Of a stretch of DNA of 64,000 nt, positions 45,541-55,789 are shown piece after piece. The stretch comes from Echinarachnius parma (Eukaryota > Echinodermata > Echinoidea > Clypeasteroida > Echinarachniidae), in NCBI GenBank assembly GCA_037951105.1, contig JBAMJV010003042.1, positions 104,501-168,500 on the forward strand, given 5' to 3'. The translations under genes and the position numbers were made by a program. Each line of letters begins with the position of its first letter. Within the stretch, counting starts at the first letter, position 1. The notes under the pieces were generated by a model. The model was not told the DNA's origin, made no database searches, and saw only the letters and a program-made list of their open reading frames with translations.

Positions 45541-45993
45541 TACAACATGTCCCAAAATTAATTACAACGGGACTTTCTGCACTTTCTGCAACGATAACTT
45601 TAAAGATAGTAGATCAATCAGAATGATATTTCAGGGTATGAAACTATAACTTATTACCTACATCTTGCAGAAAACCCTATTCGATTTGCTTCAGTGGTCA
45701 TGGAGAATGAGGATCTTTTGTCAATTATGTCATGTGTCCACTTTCGTTCATAACGCGTGAACACAATGGACAACACGTCTTCTTACAAAACCTGGAGGGA
45801 AGGGACATCTGACATGATTGACAAAAGATCCTCATTCTCCATGACCACTGAAGCAAATCGAATAGGGTTTTCCTGCAAGATGTAGGTAATAAGTTATAGT
45901 TTCATACCCTGAAATATCATTCTGATTGATCTACTATCTTTAAAGTTATCGTTGCAGAAAGTCCCGTTGTAATTAATTTTGGGACATGTTGTA
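45541..45993. mobile_element. 453-bp foldback element with ~195-bp arms
   Basis: The left arm (45541-45740) and right arm (about 45801-45993) are nearly perfect inverted copies. The outer ends are tacaacatgtcccaaaatta and its inverse. A 7-9 bp duplication (actttctgc) in the left arm is the main difference. The spacer is about 60 bp. If the terminal TA belongs to the flank it is a TA target (Tc1/mariner-like, inference). No ORF. Confidence 0.9.
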
Positions 45994-46165
45994 TAAGAGT
46001 CTTGTGAAAGTGAAGATGACTGCAAATCATATTGCCATTTACATGAGCGAGAATTAATCAAAATTAATGACGGAAGTTTTCAAGTCTGCTATATAGTTAT
46101 TTCCTCATTTTACTTTCATCCACAAAATTTGACCCTTCACCAATGTTGACCGTTGTACAGATTAA

Positions 46166-46998
46166 AGGGATAGTTGAGTATTGGTCAAACTTAACTTTAG
46201 TAACCAAAACCTGCACGATTACGATACAAACTAATAGTTATAACTTCACCATGCTCGAAAAGTACACACAATTACAAACGACAAAGTAAAACCCCTGTTA
46301 TCATTCAAAAAGAGCCGTTACAACTCGAAGTGTCAAATTAACTCGGCGCGAAGCACTAGCGTTGTAGGTCCTAATACGGGACTGTATAGTGCAGTGTGCG
46401 GTAATACAGGACTGTAGTGCAGTCACTGTGTGCGGTAATACTATACAGTAGTAGTACGTGTATATTATGTATCGCAACCATAGAGGTATGACTCTAACAC
46501 TGCCGTTGACGCAACTCGCAAGCCCCATTCGCATTCGTTCGCCTTTCGTTCACAGTCGCGCTAACACACGGAGAGACTGGTCCATGAGGCGCATATATCA
46601 CTGATTTTTTGCGGAATGGAAGGAAAAATCATAATCTTAATCCACCCGGTAGTTGGATCACATATTGGAGAGTAAATTGCTGGTAAGTACCGTATCATAT
46701 GTATAGTTTTAAGCACAATTAGCGTGCACACAAATATTTGGTTTCAGTCTTTTATTAGGAGAACATAGAACGCTAGTGCCTCGCACTAGCGGTTCTAAAA
46801 AGTGATACCCGGGCGTCAACCACTTTTATATGATATTTTGAAAGCAAATTTCACAACAATTAGAGCATTTGAATGGAAATTATTATTATTTCCCATGTTT
46901 TTTTTCGATGATCTTTCATATGGAATTGAAATCAACCAAATCCGTTACAATCGATGTTGGGGGGGCACTTTGGAAATTACCAAAACTCAACTTGGCCT
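46166..46998 (+). mobile_element. TTAA MITE family 2, long copy (833 bp)
   Basis: TTAA flanks are at 46162-46165 and 46999-47002. The left end is agggatagttgagtattggt; the right end is accaaaactcaacttggcct. The left 110 bp match families at 36089 and 61046 ('taactttagtaaccaaaacc', 'ataacttcaccatgctcgaaa'). The interior (about 46300-46600) is CpG-rich and contains 'gcactagcg' palindromic pieces not present in the shorter relatives. Confidence 0.8.
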
Positions 46999-47009
46999 TT
47001 AAGTGTGAC

Positions 47010-47270
47010 AGTGTTATTTACTTGTATGTATGTGTGTGTGTCAGTATGTGTGTGGTGTTCGTAAGCACATGCATGTGTGCATGACATAGTGTGCAAAATT
47101 GCAAATAGCTTATAAATGTTTATTTTTGTGTATGTGTGTCACTTTTTATATGTCAATTCAGGCTTGACTGTTTGTACTCATTGACTGCATCTTTGCCTAT
47201 ACATGTATGCCGGTGCATGTAGTGTTGTAAAGTGATTTCTTCCCTAGCTGGGGGGGGGGGGGGGGGGGGG
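47010..47270. repeat. TG-rich DNA and poly-G run
   Basis: tgtatgtgtgtgtgt-like sequence at about 47020-47060 and an uninterrupted G run at 47250-47270. Confidence 0.8.
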
Positions 47271-47274
47271 CACG

Positions 47275-48640
47275 GGGTTGGTTGTGATTTGCGAGCGCAT
47301 CATCTGCGTCACCATGAGCGAGTAACCAAACACACGTGGTTACTCAAGCCGGCGTGTCAAATTTCGCAACAGTCAAGGCTACGAAGCTACACTGTATTTA
47401 CTTCAGGGGTACAAACGGTGATGCAATCACAGAGTGCAAATACTAGTTTATTGAAGTGTGAATGGGTCTGTTTACGAGCCAAGTGCAGAAAATTGATGAT
47501 AATGTCAAAAGTTTTCTTTTTCCAAGAGTATACAAATTAATCTGGGTCGGTTGTGGCTCGCAACGCATCGTCTGCGTCACAATAGCATTTACAACATGAC
47601 AGACTACAGGTACTTGTTTGCTTGATTGAAGTATGAATGAGTCTGTTGACGAACTATGTGTGAACAATTTATGACTATGTCAAAAGTCTTTTTTTTTCTC
47701 AACAGTTCAATGATGTGGATCGGAATAATCAACCTCGTTAAAATAGCGACTAAACATTGGTGCAATCACAGCGTCCAAAATCCAAATACTTGTTGAACCT
47801 TGACTGAAGTGTGAATGTCTTGTTTACGAGCCATGTGCAGAAAATTGATGATTATTACAAAAGTCTCCTTTTTCTGTGAGTTTATTGATGTGTTTTGGAA
47901 CCATCAACTGCGTTATATAATAAGCGTGTTCACCGCTTGACAAAATCACAGCATTCATATACTTGAAGAAGCGTGAATGAAGTGTGAATGAGTATGTTTA
48001 CAAGCTGTGTGCGAACAAATCAATGATAATGTCAAAAGTTTTCTTTTTCCAAGAGTTTACAAATTAATCTGGGTTGGTCTACGTCTCGATAGCAACATGA
48101 CAGATGCTTGATTGAAGTGTAAATGAGTCTGTTTACGAGCTATGTGCAAACAATTTATGATAATGTCAAAAGTCTTATTTTTTCCCTAGAGTTTATTGAT
48201 GTGGATCAGAATGATCAACTGCGTTAAAAATAGTGTAGGACACAGTCATGCAATCAAAGCATCAAGTACTAGTTGAAGCTTGAATAAAGTGTCTGTTCAC
48301 AAGCTAGGAGTGGAAAATTGATGATAATGTCAAAAGTCTACCTTTTCCCTCTTTAGTTCATTTGGTTCAGACTTCAGAATGCATCAATTGCATCACAATA
48401 AGCGTGTAACCAACTCTCTCGTTGTCACGCGACACTCGAGCCAACTACGACTCTCAATTTTGTCACCATTCAAGGATACTGTTTACTTCAGGGACACACA
48501 CCCATGTGATGTATTCAAAAAATACAAAATACTAGTAGAAGCAAGTATGAATTCTAAATAAATCCTAGTTTTATGGCTTCTAAATGCAGAAGAATGCTGA
48601 TAATGTCAAAAGTAGGCAATAATTGCAGTATCTCAATGAG
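47275..48640. repeat. Tandem array, ~175-bp unit, about seven units
   Basis: The marker aatgtcaaaagt recurs at 47501, 47676 (one change), about 47852 (changed), 48028, 48161, 48326 and 48601. Around it are 'gtttacgagc.atgtgcagaaaattgatgat', 'ttctttttccaagagttta' and 'atcaactgcgt.a.aataagcgtgt'. Each unit has a pyrimidine run before ag, which mimics a splice acceptor, but no open frame is maintained. Confidence 0.85.
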
Positions 48641-48739
48641 TGAATAACCGGACATAGTCTTTCACAAATTTCACAGATTTCACAAATGTATGTATTTCCT
48701 AAATATAAGATAGATTGCAGGATTCTAGAGACTCACTTG

Positions 48740-49223
48740 CAGAGATGCCAAGTAGTACGTTTTTGCCGTATTTAGTACGTTTTTTTGATGTAAATACGGC
48801 AGTACGTTTTCTAAGAAAAAAATACGTAAAAAAAAAAACAAAACAAAAAAAAAACAAAAAAAAACAACTTTTTTTTTTTTTTTTTTTACATATTTTTTTC
48901 CTTCTCCTCCCCACCATATTGTAACGGTTGAAAATGGCAAAAAGAATTAGGTTGAACCCTGAAAAACTATTATTAAAGTTATCAATTTGAAATATATCAC
49001 AAATAAACAAAACAAACTCATAAAACGCTGTGTGATTGACTGAATCAACTTTTATACTAACGCAAACGTAAAGAGTATTTTTGCTGCGCGAAAATAACTT
49101 TGCGAAAAAATATGATTTTTTACCTCATACGTTGGCTGCACTGAAAATACTTTTTTTTGGTCCAAAATACTGTTTTTTAGAGCTCGGAATACTTTTTTTG
49201 GTTTGTGAAGATTGGAATCTCTG
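48740..49223. mobile_element. 484-bp element with 6-bp TSD and tacgt repeats, copy 2
   Basis: The ends are cagagatgccaag and ttggaatctctg, flanked by exact CACTTG duplications (48734-48739 and 49224-49229). The left interior repeats 'agtacgttttt', followed by A-rich and T-rich tracts. Terminal sequence, TSD length and organisation parallel 22571-23012. Inference: same transposon group. Confidence 0.85.
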
Positions 49224-49229
49224 CACTTG

Positions 49230-49960
49230 CCCGATTGTCCAGGGCAGGTCATTTAGTGATTACTGCACCACTAGAAAAGTATTGTGATGATTTATTGAAT
49301 GACATCTACGGAGAATTTAACATTTTAATTATTCTAAAAATGATGCTAAAAAAACCAACCAAGTGGTTCTCTCAAAATAATCACATGTACGGTGGACTGG
49401 GCTAATAAAAAGTAGCTTCAAGCCACCAAAATTCATGAATGCTTAATTTCACTGGCCCGAATAATGGGCAACTAAATTTAATTAAATTTTTGTGTTTGTC
49501 TTTATTTGGGGTTATACCCTAATCAGCTTTCGGGCCACTACAATTTGAATAATCTTACTTTTACTTGCCAAACTAGTCCTAAACTTCACAAGGAAATCAG
49601 TTCATTTCTATTATTCCCAAAGGGCAAATACAGGTTTGATGGCTTGCAAGAAATTATACTTTTGTTGAACCCTGAGAAAAAAACAAAACAAGTTTGCACA
49701 TATCAAGTGTGTCACTTTTTTGCCGCGATTGTAAAGAAGGGATCATATTTCCATGTTTAAATTATACTCCTTCATGAGACAGTAGTATAATTAAATGTCT
49801 ATTTCAAGTGTCATCAAATATGTACACGTTCATGTAAATGTAAATATGGTCACTATAAAAATTAGCATTTTAAATACTTTGAAACCAATTCCAAAGGTAA
49901 TTCGTGCATTACTCTTGTGAATTGTGATGCTTTTTTAATCAACCTTATGAATTTTATTCA
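49230..49960. other. Mostly unique DNA with 'cttgcccga/ggcccga' remnants
   Basis: Scattered pieces such as 'cacttgcccgatt' (the 48740 element's right flank), 'ttcactggcccgaataatgg' (49447) and 'tttcgggccact' (49528) suggest an old, broken member of the gctcgaaatta/cttgcccga group that the 6-bp-TSD element inserted into. No gene seen. Confidence 0.4.
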
Positions 49961-49967
49961 AAACTTT

Positions 49968-50212
49968 GAAATATTTTTGTGGAAGTTTGATGAAAAGGGG
50001 ATTTCTGACGTCATTGTGATTATTAGACATTAGTCTCATAAAAATAGATCATATTGAGTGATAGTAGCAAAGACTTGAATGTAATAGTAAGAAATATTTT
50101 GTATGGAAGTTTGGAGAAAAAATATCTGACGTCAGGGTGCGTCAGGGCAATTATCGTTTTACAAGCATTAGTCTCATAAAAATAGATTGCTAGATTGTGT
50201 GACGTAGCAATG
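49968..50212. repeat. Diverged tandem duplication, 123-bp period
   Basis: 'gaaatatttt.t.tggaagttt' starts both copies. They share 'tctgacgtca' and 'attagtctcataaaaataga'. Confidence 0.8.
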
Positions 50213-50384
50213 TTTTCAACAAATTCCTTATTAATGCCATTTAACTTTTCAGTTCCAGACTCTGAAATAAAAGGGCATATTTTTAAAATAGACAGTATCA
50301 TTGACACATAATTTTACATATTTCACCAACCATCAAAGATTGTGTGTATGTATCTGTCAGTCTGCATGTCTCTGTAAGTGTGTC

Positions 50385-50429
50385 CATGTTTGTGTGTGTG
50401 TGTGTGTGTGTGTGGGGGGGGGGGGGGGG
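50385..50429. repeat. (TG)n followed by poly-G
   Basis: tg repeat from about 50392 to 50413, then 16 G (50414-50429). Confidence 0.9.
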
Positions 50430-50639
50430 CATGTCTGTTTGTCTGTGTTTGCGTGCAAACAAGATGAATGAAGCAATCATTCTGTATGCATATTTTAGGA
50501 TGTTTATTTAGTTTTAATATGGTATAGTCTGAACTTTGTCCAGCTGTAGGGCATACACTTTACCTGGAAATGTATTTCACCAGGACATATAGTCTATCAA
50601 GGTTGCCTAAAGTAAGCATCACTGTTATTCTATCTGGTT

Positions 50640-51000
50640 TCCATGGTCAGTGGAGATATATTGAGAGAGGCAATATGAAGATGGGAGATAGTGAGAGGGG
50701 GATAGGGGAGTAGATTAATGATGTAGACATGTATAATGAGAACAAAATAAAGGATGAGAGAGAAAGAGGGGATGTGGGAAGTTCCTTGTGCCTGAGAACT
50801 GTTAAAGATTTCCTGCTAGTCTATCTTGGATGACCACATGCAAGAGAAATTGCGGAGTCAAATGATGATAGAGAAAGTGAGAGTGGGAGGGAGAGATATA
50901 AGAGAGGAGTAGATTAATGATGTACTTAATGAAATACATCTAGACATGTATAATGAGAGATAGCAAATAAAGGTTGAGAGAGAAAGGGGGCGCGGATGGA
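50640..51000. repeat. Purine-rich tandem duplication
   Basis: Two units share 'ggagtagattaatgatgta', 'gacatgtataatgagag' and 'aaataaaggatgagagagaa', embedded in gagaga-rich sequence. Confidence 0.75.
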
Positions 51001-51189
51001 GGAGTGAGTATCTTCCACTTGAGGACATACATGTATCCATCAAGGTTGCATAACATAAGCATCCAGGTTATTCATTCGATTTGGGTTTACCATGCGCTGG
51101 AAAGGTTGAGTTATAGAAGAAGAAAAATGAGAGATAGGTGTGTGGACAGGATATACTGGAGAGGGAGGAACTTAATGTTAGATGAATGA

Positions 51190-51975
51190 TCTTAGGAGGT
51201 AGATAGAGTTTACAAAATAAAGGGGTTAGTTGATGAGATGATTTTTATGATATTCTAGTTGAGAATGAGAGGGGAGGGGATGACTGGAGGAGCAAATTTG
51301 AGAGTAATGGATGAGTGGAAGATCATAGGAGGTATACAACAACAGCAAGAATCGAGGGTAAGATGATGAGATGATGTTGATGAGGGGGCATGTTTAGAGG
51401 AGTAAATTGGGAAGTGAGAGAGAAGGTTTAGGGACATGAAATACTGTAGATGGAGGGGTGGTTTTGAGGAAGGAGAGAGAGATGGGGGTAAGATCGAAGG
51501 AGGAAGATAGAATTGACAAAACAATAGGGTAAGTTAATGAGGTGATTTTGATGAGAATTCTATTTCTAGAAAGAATGAGAGCGGGGAAATGGAGAGCAGT
51601 AAATTGGGAAGTGAGAGAGATGGCTGATAGGGACAGTAGAACAGTGGAGGGAGGGATTGGGTTGGAGGGGAAGTATGAGGGGAGGATAGGAGGAGGTGGA
51701 TAGTTTACAAGAACAGCAAGAATCAAGGGTAAGATGATGAGATGCTTTTGATGAGAGGGAGCATGGTTGAGGAGTGCGTTGGGAAGTGAGGGAGATGGTT
51801 TGGGGACAGGAGATACTGGATGGAGAGGGGGGGGGGGGGGGGGGTGTGGGATGGAGGATGTGGAGAAGGTGAAGGTGGAGGTGGATGAAGGGAAGAACGA
51901 AGGAGGTAAATGGAACAAAAACAAGGGTAGCTGATGAGATGCTGTTGATGATATTTGGAGCAGAGTCAACAAGAC
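51190..51975. repeat. Purine-rich tandem array, ~165-200 bp unit, five units
   Basis: The marker 'agggtaagatgatgagatg..tttgatga' recurs near 51222, 51357, 51523, 51726 and 51924. Between copies are 'taaattgggaagtgagagag' and 'ggataggaggaggt'. The plus strand is mostly A/G, with an 18-bp G run at about 51827-51844. The 192-codon minus-strand frame is its low-complexity shadow. Confidence 0.85.
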
Positions 51976-52056
51976 CTACTTCTCCTGGTTTGGGTTCACC
52001 TGTGGTTCACCTGGATTCTGTTTCATCGTTGGTTGAGAATCAGAAGGGTGCTAAAA

Positions 52057-52430
52057 TTAAAGGGATCTAGTAACTTTGTTGACATGTGCAAAAAGTGATG
52101 AATGGTTGATACAATGTATATTGTTGTTATCTGATATGTCCACTGGGTATTGTGTGAACATTTCAAGTTAAATGGACGTAATATGGCCGAGTAATGAGCA
52201 AAAATGCAAAGTGATATTCACTTACTCATTGCACTGACTTTGTACACGGTTTTGATGATCCAGTGGATAATTTAACATCTGAATACTTCAATCGTAAGTA
52301 TCTTTAACGAAAGGGAAATTCGAAAAACCGAAACCTGTCATTGTTAATACGATTACAATAAGGTATGAGGGAACTGCTAGAATTCCAATTGGATTTTGAG
52401 GATTTGGACAATGTTACTAAGTCCCTTTAA
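52057..52430 (+). mobile_element. TTAA MITE family 3, copy (374 bp)
   Basis: TTAA flanks are at 52057-52060 and 52427-52430. Ends agggatctagtaactttgtt and aatgttactaagtccct. It is close in sequence to 36909-37304. No ORF. Confidence 0.9.
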
Positions 52431-52850
52431 TGTTTTTTACTTGGGAAATAATCATGTTTGTGAGCCTTGCAGAATTTAACATGTAGCTTTATATCCCTCA
52501 TAAGATCGTTTTACCATTGAATTTGACAAACGATAGTTTTGGACAACACGCACAATCACGTGACTGGGCTTGTTAGTAAAAACTAACACGTCCCATAGAT
52601 CATGTGTTTTAGCAAAATACACACGCGTTGGTGCGCACTCAGTTTTGCGTCTTTGTTATTGTATGTGCAAAATAAACAATGACATTAAGCGTATTAGATG
52701 CGCCATGGTTCTGGAGGCTCATACTGGCTTCATCAATGTCAATTGATTTTTATGTCAAGATTTACGAGTGATTTTATGAAATATTGAAGAGATTTTCACT
52801 TATTTTGCTATAAGATGAACGCAATCCATGATATTGATGAGTGATATAAA
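52431..52850. other. Unique DNA
   Basis: No feature recognised. Confidence 0.4.
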
Positions 52851-52851
52851 A

Positions 52852-53002
52852 CAACTAACTAATGTGCTTGATTGTGATAGGCAATCTATTACCTCGGTGG
52901 GCTCAAAATGACTGTTACCCTCAGCTACGCTTCGGGTAATAGTCATTTCGAGCCCACCTCGGTAATAGATTTGACTATCACAAGAAGCCCATTCGTTAGT
53001 TG
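52852..53002. mobile_element. 151-bp foldback with 'cctcagct.cgcttcgg' loop, copy 1
   Basis: The outer arms caactaactaatg and cattcgttagttg, and the inner arms gtgataggcaatctattacc and ggtaatagatttgactatca, pair. The centre reads ccctcagctacgcttcggg. The same loop in opposite orientation lies in 53651-53820. Confidence 0.85.
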
Positions 53003-53212
53003 CATATTATTTTTTACTTTGGATGAGATGTTCCCAAAGAAGAAATAATTATTATATATCTGAATATAAGCATCACATAGAGAAGCTCTGACCTACTAGT
53101 ATTAGATGGTTGCAAGAACTTGGTGTAGCCCAAAGTCGACTTAACCCCCTTCTCCCTCTCACCTGGCAATCTAATCTAAAAATTTGCCTTGAAAACTGTG
53201 AATGAACAGAAG

Positions 53213-53288
53213 AGCATTCTTAATCAGTTGCTATGAGCACCGGTCTAGCATTCCTGAGGTCTCAGGTTCGAATCCTAGGGAAGCCCTA
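53213..53288 (+). pseudogene. tRNA-like sequence, degenerate Ala(AGC)-type
   Basis: The B box ggttcgaatcc (53264-53274) is intact. A D-arm-like 'aatcagttgctatgagc' and an anticodon loop reading ctagcat would give anticodon AGC (Ala). The anticodon stem (ccggt/tcctg), T stem and acceptor stem all contain mismatches and no CCA follows. I read it as a tRNA pseudogene or the head of a tRNA-derived SINE, not a working tRNA. Confidence 0.5.
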
Positions 53289-53650
53289 TTTTCTTTTCTC
53301 ATTTTCATTTAGATAATTTTGGCTGATAAGTTTCCCGTATTTCTTTTGCCTAGCTGTCTTTTATTTGATACATTTCTGGTCAGTTTCTCCTGTTTAAATA
53401 GATTTTGCATCTGTTAGGCATCATTTTGAAATCATAGCATCATACTTTACAATAAAGTAAAGTACTGATGAAACAAGGCATTCATTTTCAGGATCTTAAT
53501 TGTTGAGCTATGGGTGCCATGATTGGATTTTGATTTGATCATTTTCACACTGATACTGAAATGTACAATGTATACATGTTCTCAGTCTGCGATACTATTG
53601 AGAATGTGAAGGAATGTAATAGCAAGTGGCAAATCTCTTGTCTATGTATT
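53289..53650. other. Unique DNA
   Basis: No gene or transposon ends recognised. Confidence 0.4.
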
Positions 53651-53820
53651 AAGCAAATAATTACCGTTGGTGAAGGTGATGGGACAATCTATCACTTCCA
53701 AGGCGATCTGGATGTAGCTATCTTTCCGAAGCGAAGCTGAGGAAAGATAGCGTATACATTCAGATCGCCGAGGAAGTGATAGATTGCCATCGCCTGAAAC
53801 CAAAAGGTGATTATTTGCTT
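53651..53820. mobile_element. 170-bp foldback with 'cctcagct.cgcttcgg' loop, copy 2
   Basis: The outer arms aagcaaataattacc and ggtgattatttgctt, and the inner arms gacaatctatcacttcc and ggaagtgatagattg, pair. The centre reads ccgaagcgaagctgagg, the reverse complement of the loop type at 52852-53002. Confidence 0.85.
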
Positions 53821-54302
53821 TATATTCCACATCAAACGGTAGATCTAGTCTATAAGCAGGCCTAGTCTAACGCAAGTCTTAATTACAGCTGTTACTACTA
53901 TAGTACTAGTACTAGGTTTGATCTACTTACCAACATCAATGTTATTCCAATTTCCAATGTGTATGTTGTTTCCAGCATTCGCAATAATCTTGGAACACTT
54001 TACTTTCACTCTCAAGCAAAAAAAGTTCCATTTCAGCTCCGTTAGAACTCAAATCTTACGTCGAACAACAGAACAAGCAATTAAACAATAACAACGCAGC
54101 AAACCTAACCGTGTACTGTACGATACGTATGCCAGTGCATGCATAGCGTATGAGCTTGAAACAGTGTGCTACGTACGTGTAACATGCACAACGAATACAA
54201 TTAAATTTGTAATTCGCGCGCATAGAGAACCCCGCCACATCATTTGGGTACGGAATTTGACTAGCCACACACGAGCTCCACAGTCAAGTCAATGCAACCG
54301 CA
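53821..54302. other. Unique DNA with CpG-containing stretch
   Basis: 54050-54300 has more CG dinucleotides than its surroundings and several cgtacgt-type palindromes. No gene recognised. Confidence 0.35.
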
Positions 54303-54364
54303 GTGAAAGTGCGTTGCACTCACTAGATAGTACTTTTTATCTAGTGAGTGCAACACACTTTCAC
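54303..54364. other. 62-nt pre-miRNA-like hairpin
   Basis: The arms gtgaaagtgcgttgcactca plus ctagata, and their inverse tatctagtgagtgcaacacac plus tttcac, pair over 27 positions with a single mismatch and an 8-base loop (gtactttt). The size fits a miRNA precursor, but a short palindromic MITE fits equally well. No expression evidence can be seen in sequence. Confidence 0.45.
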
Positions 54365-54885
54365 CAAAGATATCTACAGAGTGTAACGAAGTTTTCTTCT
54401 CCCATCAATGATGGGCGAAACTATGCTTCATCACGTGATTAACTTTTGACCAATCGTAGAGCAAGATTCTTAGTATGTGGAATATAATGCATATTATCTA
54501 GTCTCCGTATTGCCTATTCAAATATCCGGATGCTTGGACACGGCTTTCAATTAGAGCCCGATGCCTAATTGGTTGGGGGCTTGCATTTCCGATTTGAATC
54601 TATTTGGCAAGGTTGTTGCAAGCATCCCATCACTCTTGTTCACTCTTGTTTGGGAGCTTGCAGGAGAACTCATTTATTGGTACTTCAGGAAACCAAGATG
54701 GCCGCTTCAGAGAGACTTCGTCTCTGAGAGCGAAAAGAAAAGGTCAATCAATTTCTTTCCATACATTTGCGACTTCCTGACTCTAATTAGGCATGATGCT
54801 AAATGGCAAGGATGGGATTTTGGTGCTGGGTTGAATAATTGATCTGGTTCATACAGTATGTCTGCCTGAGCTTATAGCGAGGTGG
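54365..54885. other. Unique DNA
   Basis: The 93-codon frame at 54561-54842 has no recognisable domain. 'cccatcaatgatgggcgaaactatg' near 54402 resembles 60772-60805 weakly. Confidence 0.35.
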
Positions 54886-54887
54886 TA

Positions 54888-55090
54888 CCGTAGAACACCA
54901 TCGTCAAGCACCCCCAAGCACCAATATGCATCTTGCTTTTAAAGAGCGCCCGCTCTCTGTCCAAACGGGAAACTTTAATCAAGAATGCAAATAATGGTGA
55001 GGAATATTTGGAGGTGAATCTCATGGAAACGTCTTTAAAAGCAAGATGCGTATAGGTGCTTGGGGGGTGCTTGACGATGGTGTTCTACGG
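54888..55090. mobile_element. 203-bp TA-flanked MITE
   Basis: Ends ccgtagaacaccatcgtcaa and ttgacgatggtgttctacgg, with the inverted repeat continuing through gcacccccaagcacc and atgcatcttgcttttaaaga (about 60 bp with few mismatches). TA lies on both sides (54886-54887 and 55091-55092). No ORF. Confidence 0.9.
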
Positions 55091-55092
55091 TA

Positions 55093-55789
55093 TTGCTGTT
55101 GATGATTGTTGCTTTCGTGTTTGGCTATTATTTTCAAATTACCATCAATTTAAATAAGTTATAAAGCCAGACTCTGGCACTCTTTAGCACCAACTATTGA
55201 AAACCTGAATGTGTTTTTGGAGACTAATGAAAAACATGCTGATAAACTATTTTTCATCTTTATACTCTTATTGAGTATCATTATTAAACATAATTTTGAA
55301 TCATTCAAATAAACTTTCTCATCACATCACAATGTAAAAAAGGAAAACTGAAACTTTCACAGAAAATGTGTCAAAGATAACTTTAAATAAGATATCCAGT
55401 CTGTATTCAATGCAGAGTGCCTACAAAACAGGTCTGTACATGAATAATGTGCATCTATTTTATATTGTTTGTCTGACATTGAAATTAGATTCAACTTCAA
55501 GTTTTCTGATCTTGACCTGTGCTGCATTCATACATAGAACTCTGTCAAGTTGATTTCCTCCTACAGTCCCATTAACCTGAAATCGTGTAGGGTCCACGAG
55601 GTAGTAAATGCACTACGCATGGTTTACAAAACAGTAAATACACTGTACTTCTCTGTGTGGAGATTCCCCGGACATCGCTCATCAAGCTGCCATAGATACT
55701 TCTCAAGTCCCAAGATAATTGGATCGTCTTTCGCTTCCCTCTGATCTTGGGCAAGGGCGTAGCCAATGGGGATGGGGCAAGGTGGCAAA
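55093..55789. other. Unique DNA
   Basis: No gene recognised; several short overlapping frames on both strands lack protein features. Confidence 0.35.

Noticed and set aside
47275-48640. Repeated ttctttttccaag / tttttctcaacag sites that look like splice acceptors
   Set aside because: They are part of each tandem unit; no open frame follows and no donor pattern is consistent, so exon duplication is not supported.
48699-49010. Lys/Phe-rich frames on both strands
   Set aside because: They read through A and T homopolymers inside the 484-bp transposon.
51394-51972. 192-codon open frame on the minus strand
   Set aside because: It lies over the purine-rich tandem array; the peptide is Pro/Ser/Leu/His low complexity that simply reflects the C/T bias of the complementary strand.
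54561-54842. 93-codon frame with a membrane-like segment
   Set aside because: Single isolated frame, no flanking splice signals I can defend and no recognised family.
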